A stretch of DNA of 64,000 nucleotides. Source: Hansfordia pulvinata (Eukaryota > Ascomycota > Sordariomycetes > Xylariales). Under the pieces are notes generated by a model. That model saw only the letters and a list, made by a program, of their open reading frames with translations. It ran no database searches and had not been told where the DNA came from. Of this stretch, positions 33,992 through 44,332 are shown one piece after another. Position numbers and translations under genes: made by a program. How positions within the stretch are numbered: position 1 is the first letter of the stretch; the number at the start of each line of letters is the position of its first letter. The DNA lies in contig BJKQ01000004.1 in assembly GCA_006538405.1 (NCBI GenBank), positions 2,480,001-2,544,000 of the forward strand, given 5' to 3'.

Positions 33992-35391
33992 ATGAAGCCT
34001 ACTGCTTCACGGCTCCTCCAATTTTCCAGAGTCTTGCAGCATGAGAACCCCTTAGTAAGTACCCGCAACCTTACCAGCAAACACCGCGAGCCGCATGCTA
34101 ACCGCACTCCCCAGGGCCTCCCTCGGTCCGGCAGCATCCCCCGGATGCAGCGCGGCCTCCCGGAGCGGCGCAAGATTCCCGGCGTCGACAAGGTCATCGC
34201 CGTCTCTTCTGCCAAGGGCGGTGTCGGCAAGAGCACGGTGGCAGGTGCGTCACGAGATATTCCCTCCCTCCCTCCCCGGCTACGTGTTCCGCGGCGCGCG
34301 CTGCGATCGTCCAGCTTCGTCGCCTGGCTGGCTGGCCCCGAGCAGGCGAAACGTGTGTATAGATGTTGATGAGCTGCTGAAACTAACCTGCTTTGATAGC
34401 CAATATCTCGTTGGCTTTCGCTCGCCAGGGCTACCGCGCTGGTATTCTCGACACAGATATCTTCGGCCCCTCGATACCGACGCTGTTCGACTTGTCGGGC
34501 GAGCCGCGGTTGTCAAGCAGTAGGTCACCCTGCCTGCAATCCCTTTGCCTATTAATCCGCTCTTGCAACCCCCCCCCCTTCTGGCTCCCGGGGCGAGTCT
34601 TGTCTGCAAGGGGCCTTGCGGTATGGCAACGTGTGCACTGCTGATCTTGTCCGTTCCACAGACAATCAGCTTCTCCCCCTGTCCAACTACGGCGTCAAGA
34701 CCATGTCCATGGGCTATCTGGTGGGCGAGGATGCTCCCGTGGTGTGGCGCGGCCTCATGGTCATGAAGGCTCTGCAACAGCTGCTGCACGAGGTGGAATG
34801 GGGCGGGCTCGATGTCCTGGTGCTCGACCTCCCACCGGGGACGGGCGACACGCAACTGAGCATCACGCAGCAGGTCGTGCTTGACGGTAGGTTCTGTAAG
34901 AGGGATCAGCGAAAGCTCTTGCATTCCCGCGAGTTATCATATTCCATCCACCCCCTCCCCCTTTCATAACCCCTCTGAAAAAGAGAAGAAACCTCGACCT
35001 GCAATCTTTCGATTTTCCGACGCTGACCTCCGCAATGCGGACAGGCTCCGTCATCGTGACGACGCCGCACACGCTGGCCGTCAAGGACGCCGTCAAGGGC
35101 ATCAACATGTTCAAGAAGGTCGGGGTGCCGCTGCTGGGCCTGGTCCAGAACATGTCCGTCTTCAGCTGCCCGCACTGCGCCCGCGACACGGCCGTCTTCG
35201 GCTCCCCCGACCGCGCCGCCTCCCTGTGCCGGGACCACGGCGTCCCCCTGCTCGCCGACGTCCCGCTCCACCAGAGCGTGGGCGACGACGCCCAGAGGGG
35301 GCGCCCCACCGTCGTGGCCGAGCCCGACAGCCCCCGCGCGCGCGCCTTCGCCGAGGTCGCCAGGCAGGTGGGGGAGCAGATCGGGCTATGA
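33992..35391 (+). CDS. ind1: Mitochondrial Fe-S P-loop protein Ind1/NUBPL
   Basis: Mrp/NBP35-family ATPase that delivers [4Fe-4S] clusters to respiratory complex I (shown for Yarrowia Ind1 and human NUBPL). Five exons: 33992-34054, 34115-34244, 34400-34519, 34662-34886, 35045-35391; 294 residues, phase consistent. Residues 1-21 form a short targeting-like N-terminus. The deviant Walker [10 protein letters not shown] is at 54-62; then [48 protein letters not shown], and the cluster-binding CPHC at 221-224. The family lacks the N-terminal four-Cys cluster of cytosolic Nbp35, and so does this protein, which supports the mitochondrial assignment. Presence of Ind1 predicts a complex I-containing respiratory chain. 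Convergent with spf30 downstream. Confidence 0.93.
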
Positions 35392-36268
35392 GGGCGAAAT
35401 TGGGGAGCTGTATCTAGTATACCTTACGAACGGAAAAGGATAAGAGAGGTAGGAAGGGCTTCTATCTTCTTTTCAGGTTTCAGGCCTGTGTAACAATATA
35501 ATAGATTGCATCGAATGGTATGTGGTTTTCAACTGGCAATTTCCCCAAAGCCAAATACCTGTGAGGCGATTCCTTGTATAAACAGGTCTAATCAGTGTGC
35601 AAGTCATGAAGCATTGGGCGCCAAGCATGGTTCCCAGAGCTATGTGGTCTGTCATGAGTGACCATGGTCGGCATGGCCCAGATGTTCGGTTGCCCGTGGC
35701 GATGAAAAGGGCTGAGTGCAGACACCGGATCTCCTGCGGATCACCGGTATCCCGTCTGTCTTCACAGAAACGGAGACTTGACAGCATTGAGCAAGTACAG
35801 TATGCTGCCTTTGGCGCCTGCTTATTGATGTCTAGAATGCTACCTATGCCACGTAGAGTCAAAAGTGCGCGGAGCACGCCTGAACTGGACATGACAGACG
35901 AACGAGCCAGTTGGGGCCACACGTCTGGGCCTCGTCACGGCCTTGAATCCTGTGCAAAAATCATCTTTAGCAGATCCAATTCTGTCGCGGCAGGCACACA
36001 GGATTTCTAAGACTCCTCTTGTTCATCAAGTGAGCAGCGAGTCATATGCTCATCGGGCGTGTGCTGGTGCAACTGTAGCTGCATCCAGCTGCTGACAGGG
36101 CCAGTGCTCAAAAGATGACGTTAGCCTCCATCGATATGGAATGAGTAAGTGGGAAGAAGGGATCAAAGCCTGAACTCCAGCCCTCGCCGATGCGCCTGAA
36201 TATCACAATTATGTTCTCCAATATCCCGCAGGGAACCGATTCGGGATGACAACCATCTACAGGCAATA
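35392..36268. other. Convergent intergenic region (ind1 / spf30)
   Basis: No supported gene; the open frames are short and without domains. It should hold both 3' UTRs. Confidence 0.5.
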
Positions 36269-37293
36269 TTAGTCCAAATCATCATTTGCCTGATAGATGT
36301 GGCGGCTTCTGGTGGGGTCTTTGCGCATGGCCTGCCCGGAGCCTGTGAAACCGACTGTACGCTCTGTTAGCAAGTGTTCGCTTGTGACTGAGGGTGTGGC
36401 GGGGGCTATTCACCTCTTCCGTGAACGCCCTCCGGCGTGCGGAACATGCTATCTTTCTTGCCCTTCGACTTGGCAAATTTGGACTTGGTGTTGAAGTCCT
36501 GCCACTTGCTCTTGCCGGCCTCGAGTTCCTTGGTGGCCTTGATTTTCTTGGCCTTGGGCTTCGCCTCGGCATCCGCTCCCAAAGCGGCATCCTTATTCTT
36601 CTGGGCGAGTTCAAGATTGATGTTGGCAGCGGCGGAGATGACGCCGGTATTAGCTGACGACGAAGGCGCCGGAGGCTGGGGAGTGCTGGACGAGGAGGGC
36701 GTGCTGCTGGCGGTGGGAGGGCCGTCAGCCTTGCGTTTCTGGGCAATGGGGCGTACGTCGCGCGAACGCAACTGCTCTGTGTTGTTGTAGCTCTTGAACT
36801 TGACAATGTAGATGGGGTCGGTGGACGAGCCAGTTATCGAAGTGATCCGGGCAGGGTAGAAGGACTTGTCGCCAGTGACCCATTTGGCCAAGACATTGTC
36901 GTTGACTTGATAGCGGACGGGCGCGCTGTCGGGCTCCTTCTCCTCGGGCGGGGCAGGCTTCTTGAAGGCCGGGTGGTTTTCTCGCGACCACTTTTCTTTG
37001 ACGGGTGGGGGAGAGGGCTCCTTGGGTTTGGGTGCTGATGTCGTGGGCGGCTTCAACTCGGCCAATGTCTCGGTAAGTAAGCCGATGGCATCATCCAGCT
37101 CGGACTTGAGGGCGAGGAGCTCGTCGTTTCCTGGATCGTCCTTCAGGCCTCCATTTACTACATCAAGCTGCGTCAAACAGAGTCAGCTGTCGGGGGTCGA
37201 TGTGGTGTGGGCTATCTGAAGTGCGCGCGCGCACGGCCTCACCTGTTCTTGATATTGCTTGATGTCGGCCTCGAGACTAGCGAGATCGCTCAT
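36269..37293 (-). CDS. spf30: Tudor-domain splicing factor Spf30 (SMNDC1 family)
   Basis: Nuclear spliceosome-associated protein; its Tudor domain binds symmetrically dimethylated arginines of Sm proteins. Exons: 37243-37293, 36414-37167 and 36269-36354, with introns of 75 and 59 bases; product 296 residues. The N-terminal helix (MSDLASLEADIKQYQEQ) and a Leu-rich heptad region precede the Tudor domain at about 103-150 (VNDNVLAKWVTGDKSFYPAR, then IVKFKSYNNTEQL). The tail is Lys/Ala-rich with KWQDFNTKSK, FAKSKGKKDSMFR and, from the last exon, VGFTGSGQAM, all family signatures. The third exon is short but supplies this conserved ending and a proper stop. It is the second splicing-related gene of the window besides saf4. 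Confidence 0.9.
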
Positions 37294-38625
37294 GGTGAGT
37301 GGAATACAGCGCGGAGCGTTGGCGTTCAATAGATATCGCAGTGCTGAAAAATGTAGCTTTTGACGTCGACGTCAACGACGACGATGATGATGGGGATGGA
37401 TCTTGGAAAGGGTTGAGTGGCAATAGATGCATTGCGTCCATCGAAGATCCCTTGTACTTGGGTACATGAAGCAAGGCGCGACGTCCACATGGATCAATGT
37501 CACATGCAATGTCGACTGGCTACATGTAGTCTAGTGGCGCGGACCGAAAGACACGCCCGTTTGATGCACTATTTTGGGCATGCGAGTCTACGTACTACAT
37601 GTACTCGTAGGTATGTAGTCAGCGCGTGCATATGCCTTTAACCGGAGTGGCACCAAATCTGCCCATATGTATCTAGATACCTCTTCGAATCATCCCAGCC
37701 AATCTGGAAAGCATGTACCCCTAATGCTCTCTAGGTAAACTCATTAGGTATCCTGTAGTTGTATACAAGCACAGATACCTAAATACAAACCTTCGGTTAT
37801 CACCTGCCGTGTGTACATCTCAACTCATCCAGTAAGTCTGCCAACGGAGTACCCGTGATATCAGCTGATTCAGACCACACCTACCTCCTGGCCCGACAAG
37901 GTTTTCGAGCCCAGATGGTGGCAAGGCAGAACTTAGCGAAGACTTAGTCGGGGGCAATGTTCCCTCAAATCGCCATATCTTTGTCATGCGCATCCAGAAC
38001 CCGGTAGGCAAGCTGGGGCCGCCACGGCAGCCTGGCGAGGTGGCGGTCCAGGGAATGCCAGCTGAAGACCAGGTATCATCTTGGCGCGAGCGACGATTGC
38101 CAGCAGCAGGGTGCATCTCGGACCACAGCCTTTAGCCTAACGGTGTACTCAGGAGTCAGGATACGCTGAGTCATGCGTGACGGGCCTTCCAGCAGTTGCT
38201 CATCCCTGTGATGACTGCCCGCCGTAGATGGCATTGTGGAACAACAGTCTCGACTCTCTGGCCGTTTTCCGCCATCACGGCGCTTCTACTTGTCAACATG
38301 GGTGGAAGGGAAAGGATACGGAGAGCGGCGACCCGCTCAATTGAAGCGAACATGCCACGAGATAGAGGGGACATCGGCTGGTAGGCAGTATATACCACAC
38401 GCCGCTTCAAAAATACCTTATGGCCGAACGGTAAACCCACAGACAAGGCAGCACTCACCGGAGGATCGGAGGCGAATACGGGGCAATTGACAAGGCTCAA
38501 CCCCCGTGGATTAGGCATTCGCATCCACTTCCACGATATGACTTTGGTCGCCCCAGCCTTACAAATAACGTATCTTGCTCAATCTTGATGACCTTTCCAG
38601 GTAACGGCCGAGGTCGCGTATTGGG
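37294..38625. other. Intergenic region
   Basis: No supported gene. TAGGTATC / GATACC variants of the dispersed motif cluster at about 37668-37785, and a TGTACTCGTAGGTATG element lies near 37600. Confidence 0.5.
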
Positions 38626-38631
38626 TATAAA
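38626..38631 (+). promoter_or_regulatory. TATA box of the secreted-protein gene
   Basis: TATAAA, 148 bases before the ATG at 38774. Its spacing matches the TATA element of the dehydrogenase gene. Confidence 0.5.
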
Positions 38632-38773
38632 TGCACTGCCCCCATCCCCAGACTCGAGGTGCCTGGTTCCAAAGCCACACAGGCAGAATCAAGAAAGCTT
38701 CCCGCTCATTCGGCCACGGAGCATTCGACCTCACTATCATATTAAAAAACCACTCGCGGTGCGACTGTCAACC

Positions 38774-39751
38774 ATGCACTCCGCCAGCTTCGCCTCCTTT
38801 CTCGCATTTTTTGCCCACAATGCCTGTGTTGCCGCGTCGCCCATGCTGGGCCAAAGCCTGGACGCCGACTCCGGAAGCACCATAGATGGGGAAACCATTG
38901 CGCCCTCCAAACTGAAATCGGTTCTGGTAGCTCACAATAACTGGCCTGCGCTGCCGAAGAGGACGAAGCAGGTCGAGCTGAAGATCAAAACCTCTGGCGA
39001 GAAAGAGCGGGTCGCCACGGACTTCTTCGAGGCAATCTCCGGCAGTGGTTACTCAACCTTCAGTTTTAGGTGGAAGGATGAGGAAGAGACTGCCTCACAA
39101 TACCTGATTGTTCCCATACACACGAAAGACTGGGAGGAAATCGTCAAGTGGGAACTCAGATCCACGGAAGAGGTTCAAAACCTGAAGATTGAAACGCCCG
39201 AGAAGGAGGAGGGCTCATTGGCTCTGGCAGGCAACGACAAGTTCCCTGTGCTTTTACGAACAGCAGACTCAGTCCTCGAGAAGAAAGGGGACTTGATCCT
39301 CGACGAGAAGAACTCTTATTTCAAAGAGGAAAAGGACGACGAAGAATGGACTCAAGGGTGGAAGGATCTGAAAAAAGGTCAAGAGTGGAAATCCATCCTC
39401 GACCCCGTCATGGAGGACATCGACACCTTGATCAATAAGGGGTGGACTCTAAGATATCCCCGTCTTTCTTTGGTTCTGCACACTAAGGACCACAAGCCCT
39501 CCATCCGCATGTTCCCAACCCTCTTCAGCGATAGTCATACGAGCTTGAGGTCGTGGGACGAGTGGATGAACGCCGGGCTGCTGGACTCGAAGGAGAAGAG
39601 AGAGGAACATGCCAAAGGAATGAAGAAGGAAATAATCGAAATTGTCACGGTTTACGCACAGAAGTCGCTGGGTTTCGATAAGACAGAGTTGAAGGAAAGC
39701 TTGGTGAAGGAATTCGACTTGACGGGTGCGGACAAGGAGCCGGAATCATAG
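38774..39751 (+). CDS. Secreted protein of unknown function
   Basis: Single-exon gene, 325 residues. Residues 1-22 (MHSASFASFLAFFAHNACVA) form a signal peptide with likely cleavage after AAS. I do not recognise the mature part. It is Lys/Glu-rich, with no Cys after the signal peptide, and contains KRTKQVELKIKTSGEKERVA, EEDETA-like acidic patches and several Trp-rich turns (RWKDEEE, WTQGWKDLKKG, SWDEWMNAG). The lack of Cys and high charge suggest a soluble, non-disulphide protein. Upstream in-frame codons exist to 38585, but the ATG at 38774 is the one that gives a signal peptide and follows the TATA box at a normal distance. Flanked by intergenic DNA with repeats. Confidence 0.7.
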   Translation: MHSASFASFLAFFAHNACVAASPMLGQSLDADSGSTIDGETIAPSKLKSVLVAHNNWPALPKRTKQVELKIKTSGEKERVATDFFEAISGSGYSTFSFRWKDEEETASQYLIVPIHTKDWEEIVKWELRSTEEVQNLKIETPEKEEGSLALAGNDKFPVLLRTADSVLEKKGDLILDEKNSYFKEEKDDEEWTQGWKDLKKGQEWKSILDPVMEDIDTLINKGWTLRYPRLSLVLHTKDHKPSIRMFPTLFSDSHTSLRSWDEWMNAGLLDSKEKREEHAKGMKKEIIEIVTVYAQKSLGFDKTELKESLVKEFDLTGADKEPES

Positions 39752-40308
39752 CTTCCAAGACGCGGGGATAAGTCTCGATTTCCCATTCTGATATCCAACT
39801 GTCACGGCACGGATATAAAAGACTTTGGGAAGGCACCGGGATTTCGGAAGAGTACGAAAATATCAGGAGTTGAGGTGTTTAGAGGATAGAAGGGTCACAA
39901 ATCTACGAGATTAGCCGGTTGATAAGTCAGCTTACTTAGTTCCACGGTATTACCACGCATCGATTTAGGAATGAGAGTTCCCGGCCACCATTGTTGATTT
40001 ATATTTTGTTCAAATTACGCAGGGACGAGATGGCAGGGCCATGCCCCCCAAATCTATGAAGAGCGTTGCTGTGCGTGTGCAGAGTTGGCTGACCTTCGTT
40101 CTTGAGCCGTTGATCTGATCCTGCCGGGCGATGGTCCATGGTCGTGTTCATTCATGTTTCAATCCCAGCTCGAAACAATCTTTCGAAGAGAGTGAATTGC
40201 AGCAGAGTGACCCAGGGACACAGCTTGGACTGCTCCGTTTTCGGGGGCAACCCGTTCGCATTAGGCATCTATCAGGCAAGCATTCGAGCGCCACGCGACG
40301 CAGGCGTG
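39752..40308. other. Intergenic region
   Basis: Downstream of the secreted-protein gene and before the inverted repeat. It has AT-rich 3' UTR-like sequence and no supported gene. Confidence 0.5.
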
Positions 40309-40390
40309 CACGCGGTGGTGCAAATTACGTTCGCGCTCACCCTTGAGAGTATGTTAAGGCGACCGCGAACGTAATTTGCACCACCGCGTG
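40309..40390. repeat. Perfect 27-bp inverted repeat with 28-base spacer
   Basis: The left arm 40309-40335 (starting CACGCGGTGGTGCAAATTAC) is the exact reverse complement of the right arm 40364-40390. The 28-base spacer has no obvious coding content. No target-site duplication or transposase was seen, so a MITE remnant, a cruciform-forming element or a replication/repair scar are all possible. Confidence 0.9.
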
Positions 40391-40920
40391 GCGTGGCCAC
40401 CTCTGCGCGACGCGACTCCCCAATCAGCTCTCGCTAAACCATCCCTTCGCCACCCGCACGACTGGAGGCCTTGATGGCACAATCACTTCCTGATTCCGTC
40501 CAGAACGGGTTGCACTTGGCAGCCATCAGCGGGGCCGTGGTCTCCGGAAAATCGAAGTCGGGGCCTTCCCACCCGCCACGTAGAGTAGGGACTCGACAGG
40601 CGAACTTTTGGAAGCATTCGATGGCTCCGAAATGCCGAAGCCGCCCCAATCCGCCGCTTTGCCGGGTCCGGATGGCGGCCGATGAAGGAATCAGCGGCCC
40701 CCTCGGCCCCAGACAGGCTGCCTGGCCAGATGAGAGCCGCGCCTGTCGATCGAGCCTGCCCATCTCCCTCATGGACTTTTACCTCAGTTAAAGCATACCA
40801 CTTATTAACAGCTTGTCACGGAATGCGTGCGAGGAGATCGCGACCTGACGTATGGAAGAGCATGCGCTTAAGAACGTGATGGAAGAGCCAGTAGGCAGTT
40901 TAGACGAGCTGAGGCTACGT
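40391..40920. other. Intergenic region between the inverted repeat and the minisatellite
   Basis: About 530 bases without a supported gene. A frame of 106 to 112 codons is open on both strands (40434-40791) but resembles no family. Confidence 0.45.
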
Positions 40921-41088
40921 GGTAATGGGCAATGGGTAATGGGTAATGGGTAATGGGTAATGGGTAATGGGTAATGGGTAATGGGTAATGGGTAATGGGT
41001 AATGGGTAATGGGTAATGGGTAATGGGTAATGGGTAATGGGTAATGGGTAATGGGTAATGGGTAATGGGTAATGGGTAATGGGTAATG
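40921..41088. repeat. 24-copy heptanucleotide minisatellite (GGTAATG)n
   Basis: 168 bases built of 24 tandem 7-bp units; only the second unit differs (GGCAATG). The array is otherwise perfect. It is not the fungal telomere repeat TTAGGG. Since 7 and 3 are co-prime, the reverse strand reads as an open heptapeptide repeat (ITHYPLP) in any frame, which explains the spurious frames there. Confidence 0.97.
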
Positions 41089-41307
41089 CTTAGGGATTGC
41101 TTCAAATCTAGGTCCCTCAATCACACTGGAGTATAGTCAATCCACACGCGCTGTGATGTGGAAATTGAAAACGAGAATTAAGAAGAATATGACTATGTAT
41201 CGAGACAGAACAGTCCCAAGATAATGCGCCAGAATCGTATCAGTGGTGGTCCCTCACAGCCGAGCCCGCCGTCATAAAGAAGCCCGGCCTCTTCTTAAGC
41301 AGCTTCA

Positions 41308-41786
41308 TCACCCCTTGCCTCCGTACGGAACGCCCTCGCAGACCGGATCACCTATTCAAGTGGGGAGAGAACGGTCAGTAAAACGCTTTTCCAGCATCAA
41401 GCCAGCCCACGCTATCGCCGCTCCCGGGTTTTTTTCTCATTCGACCCGGCAGCGATGGCCCACGACAATGACGACGAGCTTGAACCCGGGTTCAGGCAGA
41501 GCGGCAGGCAGGCTAGGTAGTTAGGTATAGGTTACTCACTGCACTCGTCGCAGCACATGCCCCAGCCGTGGTCGGCCTCCGCGTCGGCGGGGGCGTCGGC
41601 GGGGGTGTCAATGGTGTGGACAAGGTTGCACATGCCGTGCTGGCCCGAGTCGTCGATGAGCGTGTACGTGTCTTTGCCGTCCATCGAGGTCTTGGGCGCC
41701 GTCCAGCAGCCATCGTCGGCGGCGGCGGCGGCGGCACGGGCTAGGCCGAGCGCCATGGCGAGGAAAGCGGCTCTTGGGAGACGCAT
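41308..41786 (-). CDS. Small secreted cysteine-rich protein (two exons)
   Basis: Exon 1 is 41540-41786 and exon 2 is 41308-41351, joined across a 188-base intron with donor GTGAGT, branch CTGAC and acceptor TAG. The product is 96 residues. Residues 1-22 (MRLPRAAFLAMALGLARAAA) are a signal peptide. The mature part has six Cys: one before WTAPKTSMDGKD, one in MCN, a CC pair and DEC in exon 1, and VCEG in exon 2. Without splicing the frame would stop right at the donor and leave five Cys; splicing restores an even number, which supports the second exon. Such proteins are common among fungal secreted or effector-like candidates, but no function can be assigned. It is next to the minisatellite and a secreted esterase. 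The exon-2 join is by eye. Confidence 0.6.
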
Positions 41787-42420
41787 TGTGCGGGGGGTTC
41801 CGGAGGGGAGGGGAGCGGATCGGATTGGCGGGTTCTCTTCTTGGGCGGGTCGTCGTTGGAGAGGATGGCGGATAGCTGTCACCGTCTGCTGGCTCTTGAT
41901 AAGGGGTTGGCAGCTTTCGAGGTGGGCTGAGACGGAGATTGAAAAAGAAATAGTCAGGTCAGAAGCGGCGCTGTCGAGTTGCGCCATGCTCAGGCTTATA
42001 CACACATCACTGCATCAGGTGTCTCGTTCAGCAGTAGATCATCGCCGGCCCGGGCGCGCGCCAAGAGTTTGGAATATTCGTCTGAATCCTATGCTCAGCG
42101 CGGATGACGTTGAGATTCATGGCTGAGGCGGATTCGACCCTTGTCGTCCATGCAGCTCGAACTTCCTGAACAACCTTTGCCATCCTCGAGCTGAGAACCC
42201 CGGAAAGAGGAGTGTTCAGCCCAGTTATGGAAACCCTCGAATCCTGGATCCAAATCGTGGAATAGTAAATGATCAAGTGTCGAATTGATTTTTAGGAATA
42301 CAAGATGGCGCAGCTGAGCAAGACTGACTACTTTCGAAACGAACCACGCAGGATTTGGAGGTTTAGCAGCCCAGCAGACCGGCATGTTGCTGTCGCAAGG
42401 GCACAACTAAAAAAGTTGGC

Positions 42421-44294
42421 CTATGCACATGCCGCATCGTACATGGACCCAGGCGCAAGCTCGGCTCCCGTCACGTTGTTGTGACCCAGCCTGACCAAGG
42501 TGGCCTCGTTCGGGTTGTATCGAGGCCATCCGTCTCGGTACGTCGACAGCCCCTCGGCGCTGTCCTTTGCAAAGGCAGCCCACGCGCCCTGCATGTACGC
42601 GTTGATGCTGTCCTGCTCTGGCGTGTTCTTGACCACGTTCTGCGGGGTTGTCCCGAACAGTCCCGGGAGCTGTGTCCCCGCGGTTAGCTAATGCCCACGC
42701 CAGCGCTCGCGGGAGGGGGTCTTTCTTTCACAACTGCACTTACCTCGGAAGAATGCCAGGCGCCGCTCGGGGGTCGTAGCTCAGGATGGTGTTGGGGAAG
42801 ACGCCCATGCCGCGGTACCGCCAGGTCGGCGTGCCGGCTGCCGCGGTGCGCCGGGCCCGCTGGGCCGCGGGGCAGTTGAAGTTGTGGTTGTTGAGGGACT
42901 CGATGTAGTCGTCCGTGAGCTCGTACGTCACCGCGGCGCGGAGGACGCTGTACTCGTTGTCCAGGTTGCCGAGGAGGACGGGCGTCTTGGGCGGCGGCCG
43001 GGCCGCGTAGTCCGCGAAAACGAGCACGTCGTCGACGACGGGGCCCCACCACAGGCCGTCGGGGCTCTGGCCCGGGATGGCGTCGGAGTTGATGACGGCG
43101 ACGATCTCCTTGGGGGTCTTGCCCCGCATACAACTCAGGACCTGCTCGGCGGGCGCGTCCTCGCCGCCGCAGCCCAGAGTCTCGGTGGCGTTGTACCACC
43201 TGGCGGCGGCGGTCTGCTCGGTGGGGAAGCGGAAGCTGGAGGCCAGGCCGCTCATGGGGATGAGGCCGGCGACGACGGGGTCCTGGGCGAAGGCGTAGGA
43301 CTGCAGGTCGACGCAGATGCTGCCGGCGGACTGGCCGGCGAGGACGATGCGGCGCGGGTCGCCCCCGAAGGCGGCGATGTTGTCGCGGAGCCAGAGGGCG
43401 GCGAAGCGCTGGTCGTAGAGGCCGAGGTTCTGGACGGCGGCGGGGCTGCCGGGGAAGCCGAAGATGTTGAGGCGGTAGTTGATGGTGACGACGACGATAT
43501 CCTCGAGGTCGGCGAGGTGCTCGCCGGTGTAGAGGGGCGCAGTGCCGGAGCCGGAGATGAAGGAGCCGCCGTGGACAAAGACGAGGACGGCCTTGGCGGC
43601 GTCGCCGACCTGGGGCTTGGTCCAGATGTTCAGGGTGAGGCAGTCTTCATCCTGGTCGGCGGCCGGGGGTTGGAGGCGAGGAGGTTGATGCCGGCCGGCG
43701 TGAGGTGGTCGACGTACGAGTAGTTGCCGGTTCGTTCGACGCGGGTGCCCTTGGAGGCGATGCAGGCGCTGCCCTGCTCATGGTGATGAAGAAGCGGGTG
43801 AAGGTGTGTTAGTCGTCAATGTTCATTCATGTCACGTTCGGTGGGAATATTGGATAGCATGGATACATGTAGGCAGATATTCCGTGTCGATACCTAAATA
43901 CCTTATCTAGGTACATAAGGTGGACAGTATCTGGATGTACCCGTACCTATCCGTACATTGGGTCACACCTCATGAATGTGAGGTACATGAGATGCCCACG
44001 ACGACGACGTACGAATACTCGAGCTGGAGGTACATACCTTGACGGCACCAAAGACGACGCCGGCCTTGTTTGTGTAGCTGGTGGGCTGCTTCCAGCGCTT
44101 CTCCCCCGTAGGAGGATCGGCGTAGGGGATGCCCAGGTACTCGGAGACGCCCGACCGGAGCGACGCCGGGTGGCCGACGGCATCGCCGCTGGTGGTGGCC
44201 ACCTTTTGCCCGACGTGCCAGTCCGACGCCGCCAGCGCGGCCGGCGTGGACAAGGCCAACAGAGAGGCAGCCCAGGTATAGGAGGAGCACTTCA

Positions 44295-44295
<1 letters not shown>
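42421..44295 (-). CDS. Secreted type-B carboxylesterase/lipase, two apparent frame breaks in C runs
   Basis: Alpha/beta-hydrolase of the cholinesterase/carboxylesterase family. Exons: 44038-44295, 42744-43773 and 42421-42669. A signal peptide (MKCSSYTWAASLLALSTPA) is followed by YLGIPYADPPTGEKRWKQP, the DEDCLTLNIWTKP block, the oxyanion region VFVHGGSF, and the nucleophile elbow GQSAGS (GXSXG). The frame breaks twice. At 43665-43669 ASN continues in the next frame as PAADQDEDCLTLNIW. At 42769-42773 SYDP continues as SGAWHSSE, followed in exon 3 by LPGLFGTTPQNVV, the catalytic-His region. Both breaks are runs of five C (minus strand) where six would restore the frame. Probably an assembly artefact in an intact gene; if real, the gene is dead. 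Natural substrate unknown. Confidence 0.85.
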
Positions 44296-44327
<32 letters not shown>

Positions 44328-44332
44328 TGATG
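44296..44332. repeat. Trinucleotide repeat directly before the esterase start codon
   Basis: About twelve GAC units on the plus strand, ending in GATGATGAT; on the coding strand this is a (GTC)n-type run that abuts the ATG at 44295. The start codon therefore lies at the edge of a slippage-prone leader. Length changes would alter the leader but not the protein. Confidence 0.85.

Noticed and set aside
40921..41088. Interstitial telomere array
   Set aside because: The unit GGTAATG is not TTAGGG or a rotation of it.
40788..41124. Minus-strand frames encoding repeated ITHYPLP
   Set aside because: By-product of the 7-bp minisatellite; any such array without stops gives a heptapeptide repeat in all frames.
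42765..42790. GTAGCTCAGGATGG resembling a tRNA D-arm
   Set aside because: It is antisense to the esterase coding sequence (part of the ILSYDP codons) and has no partner arms.
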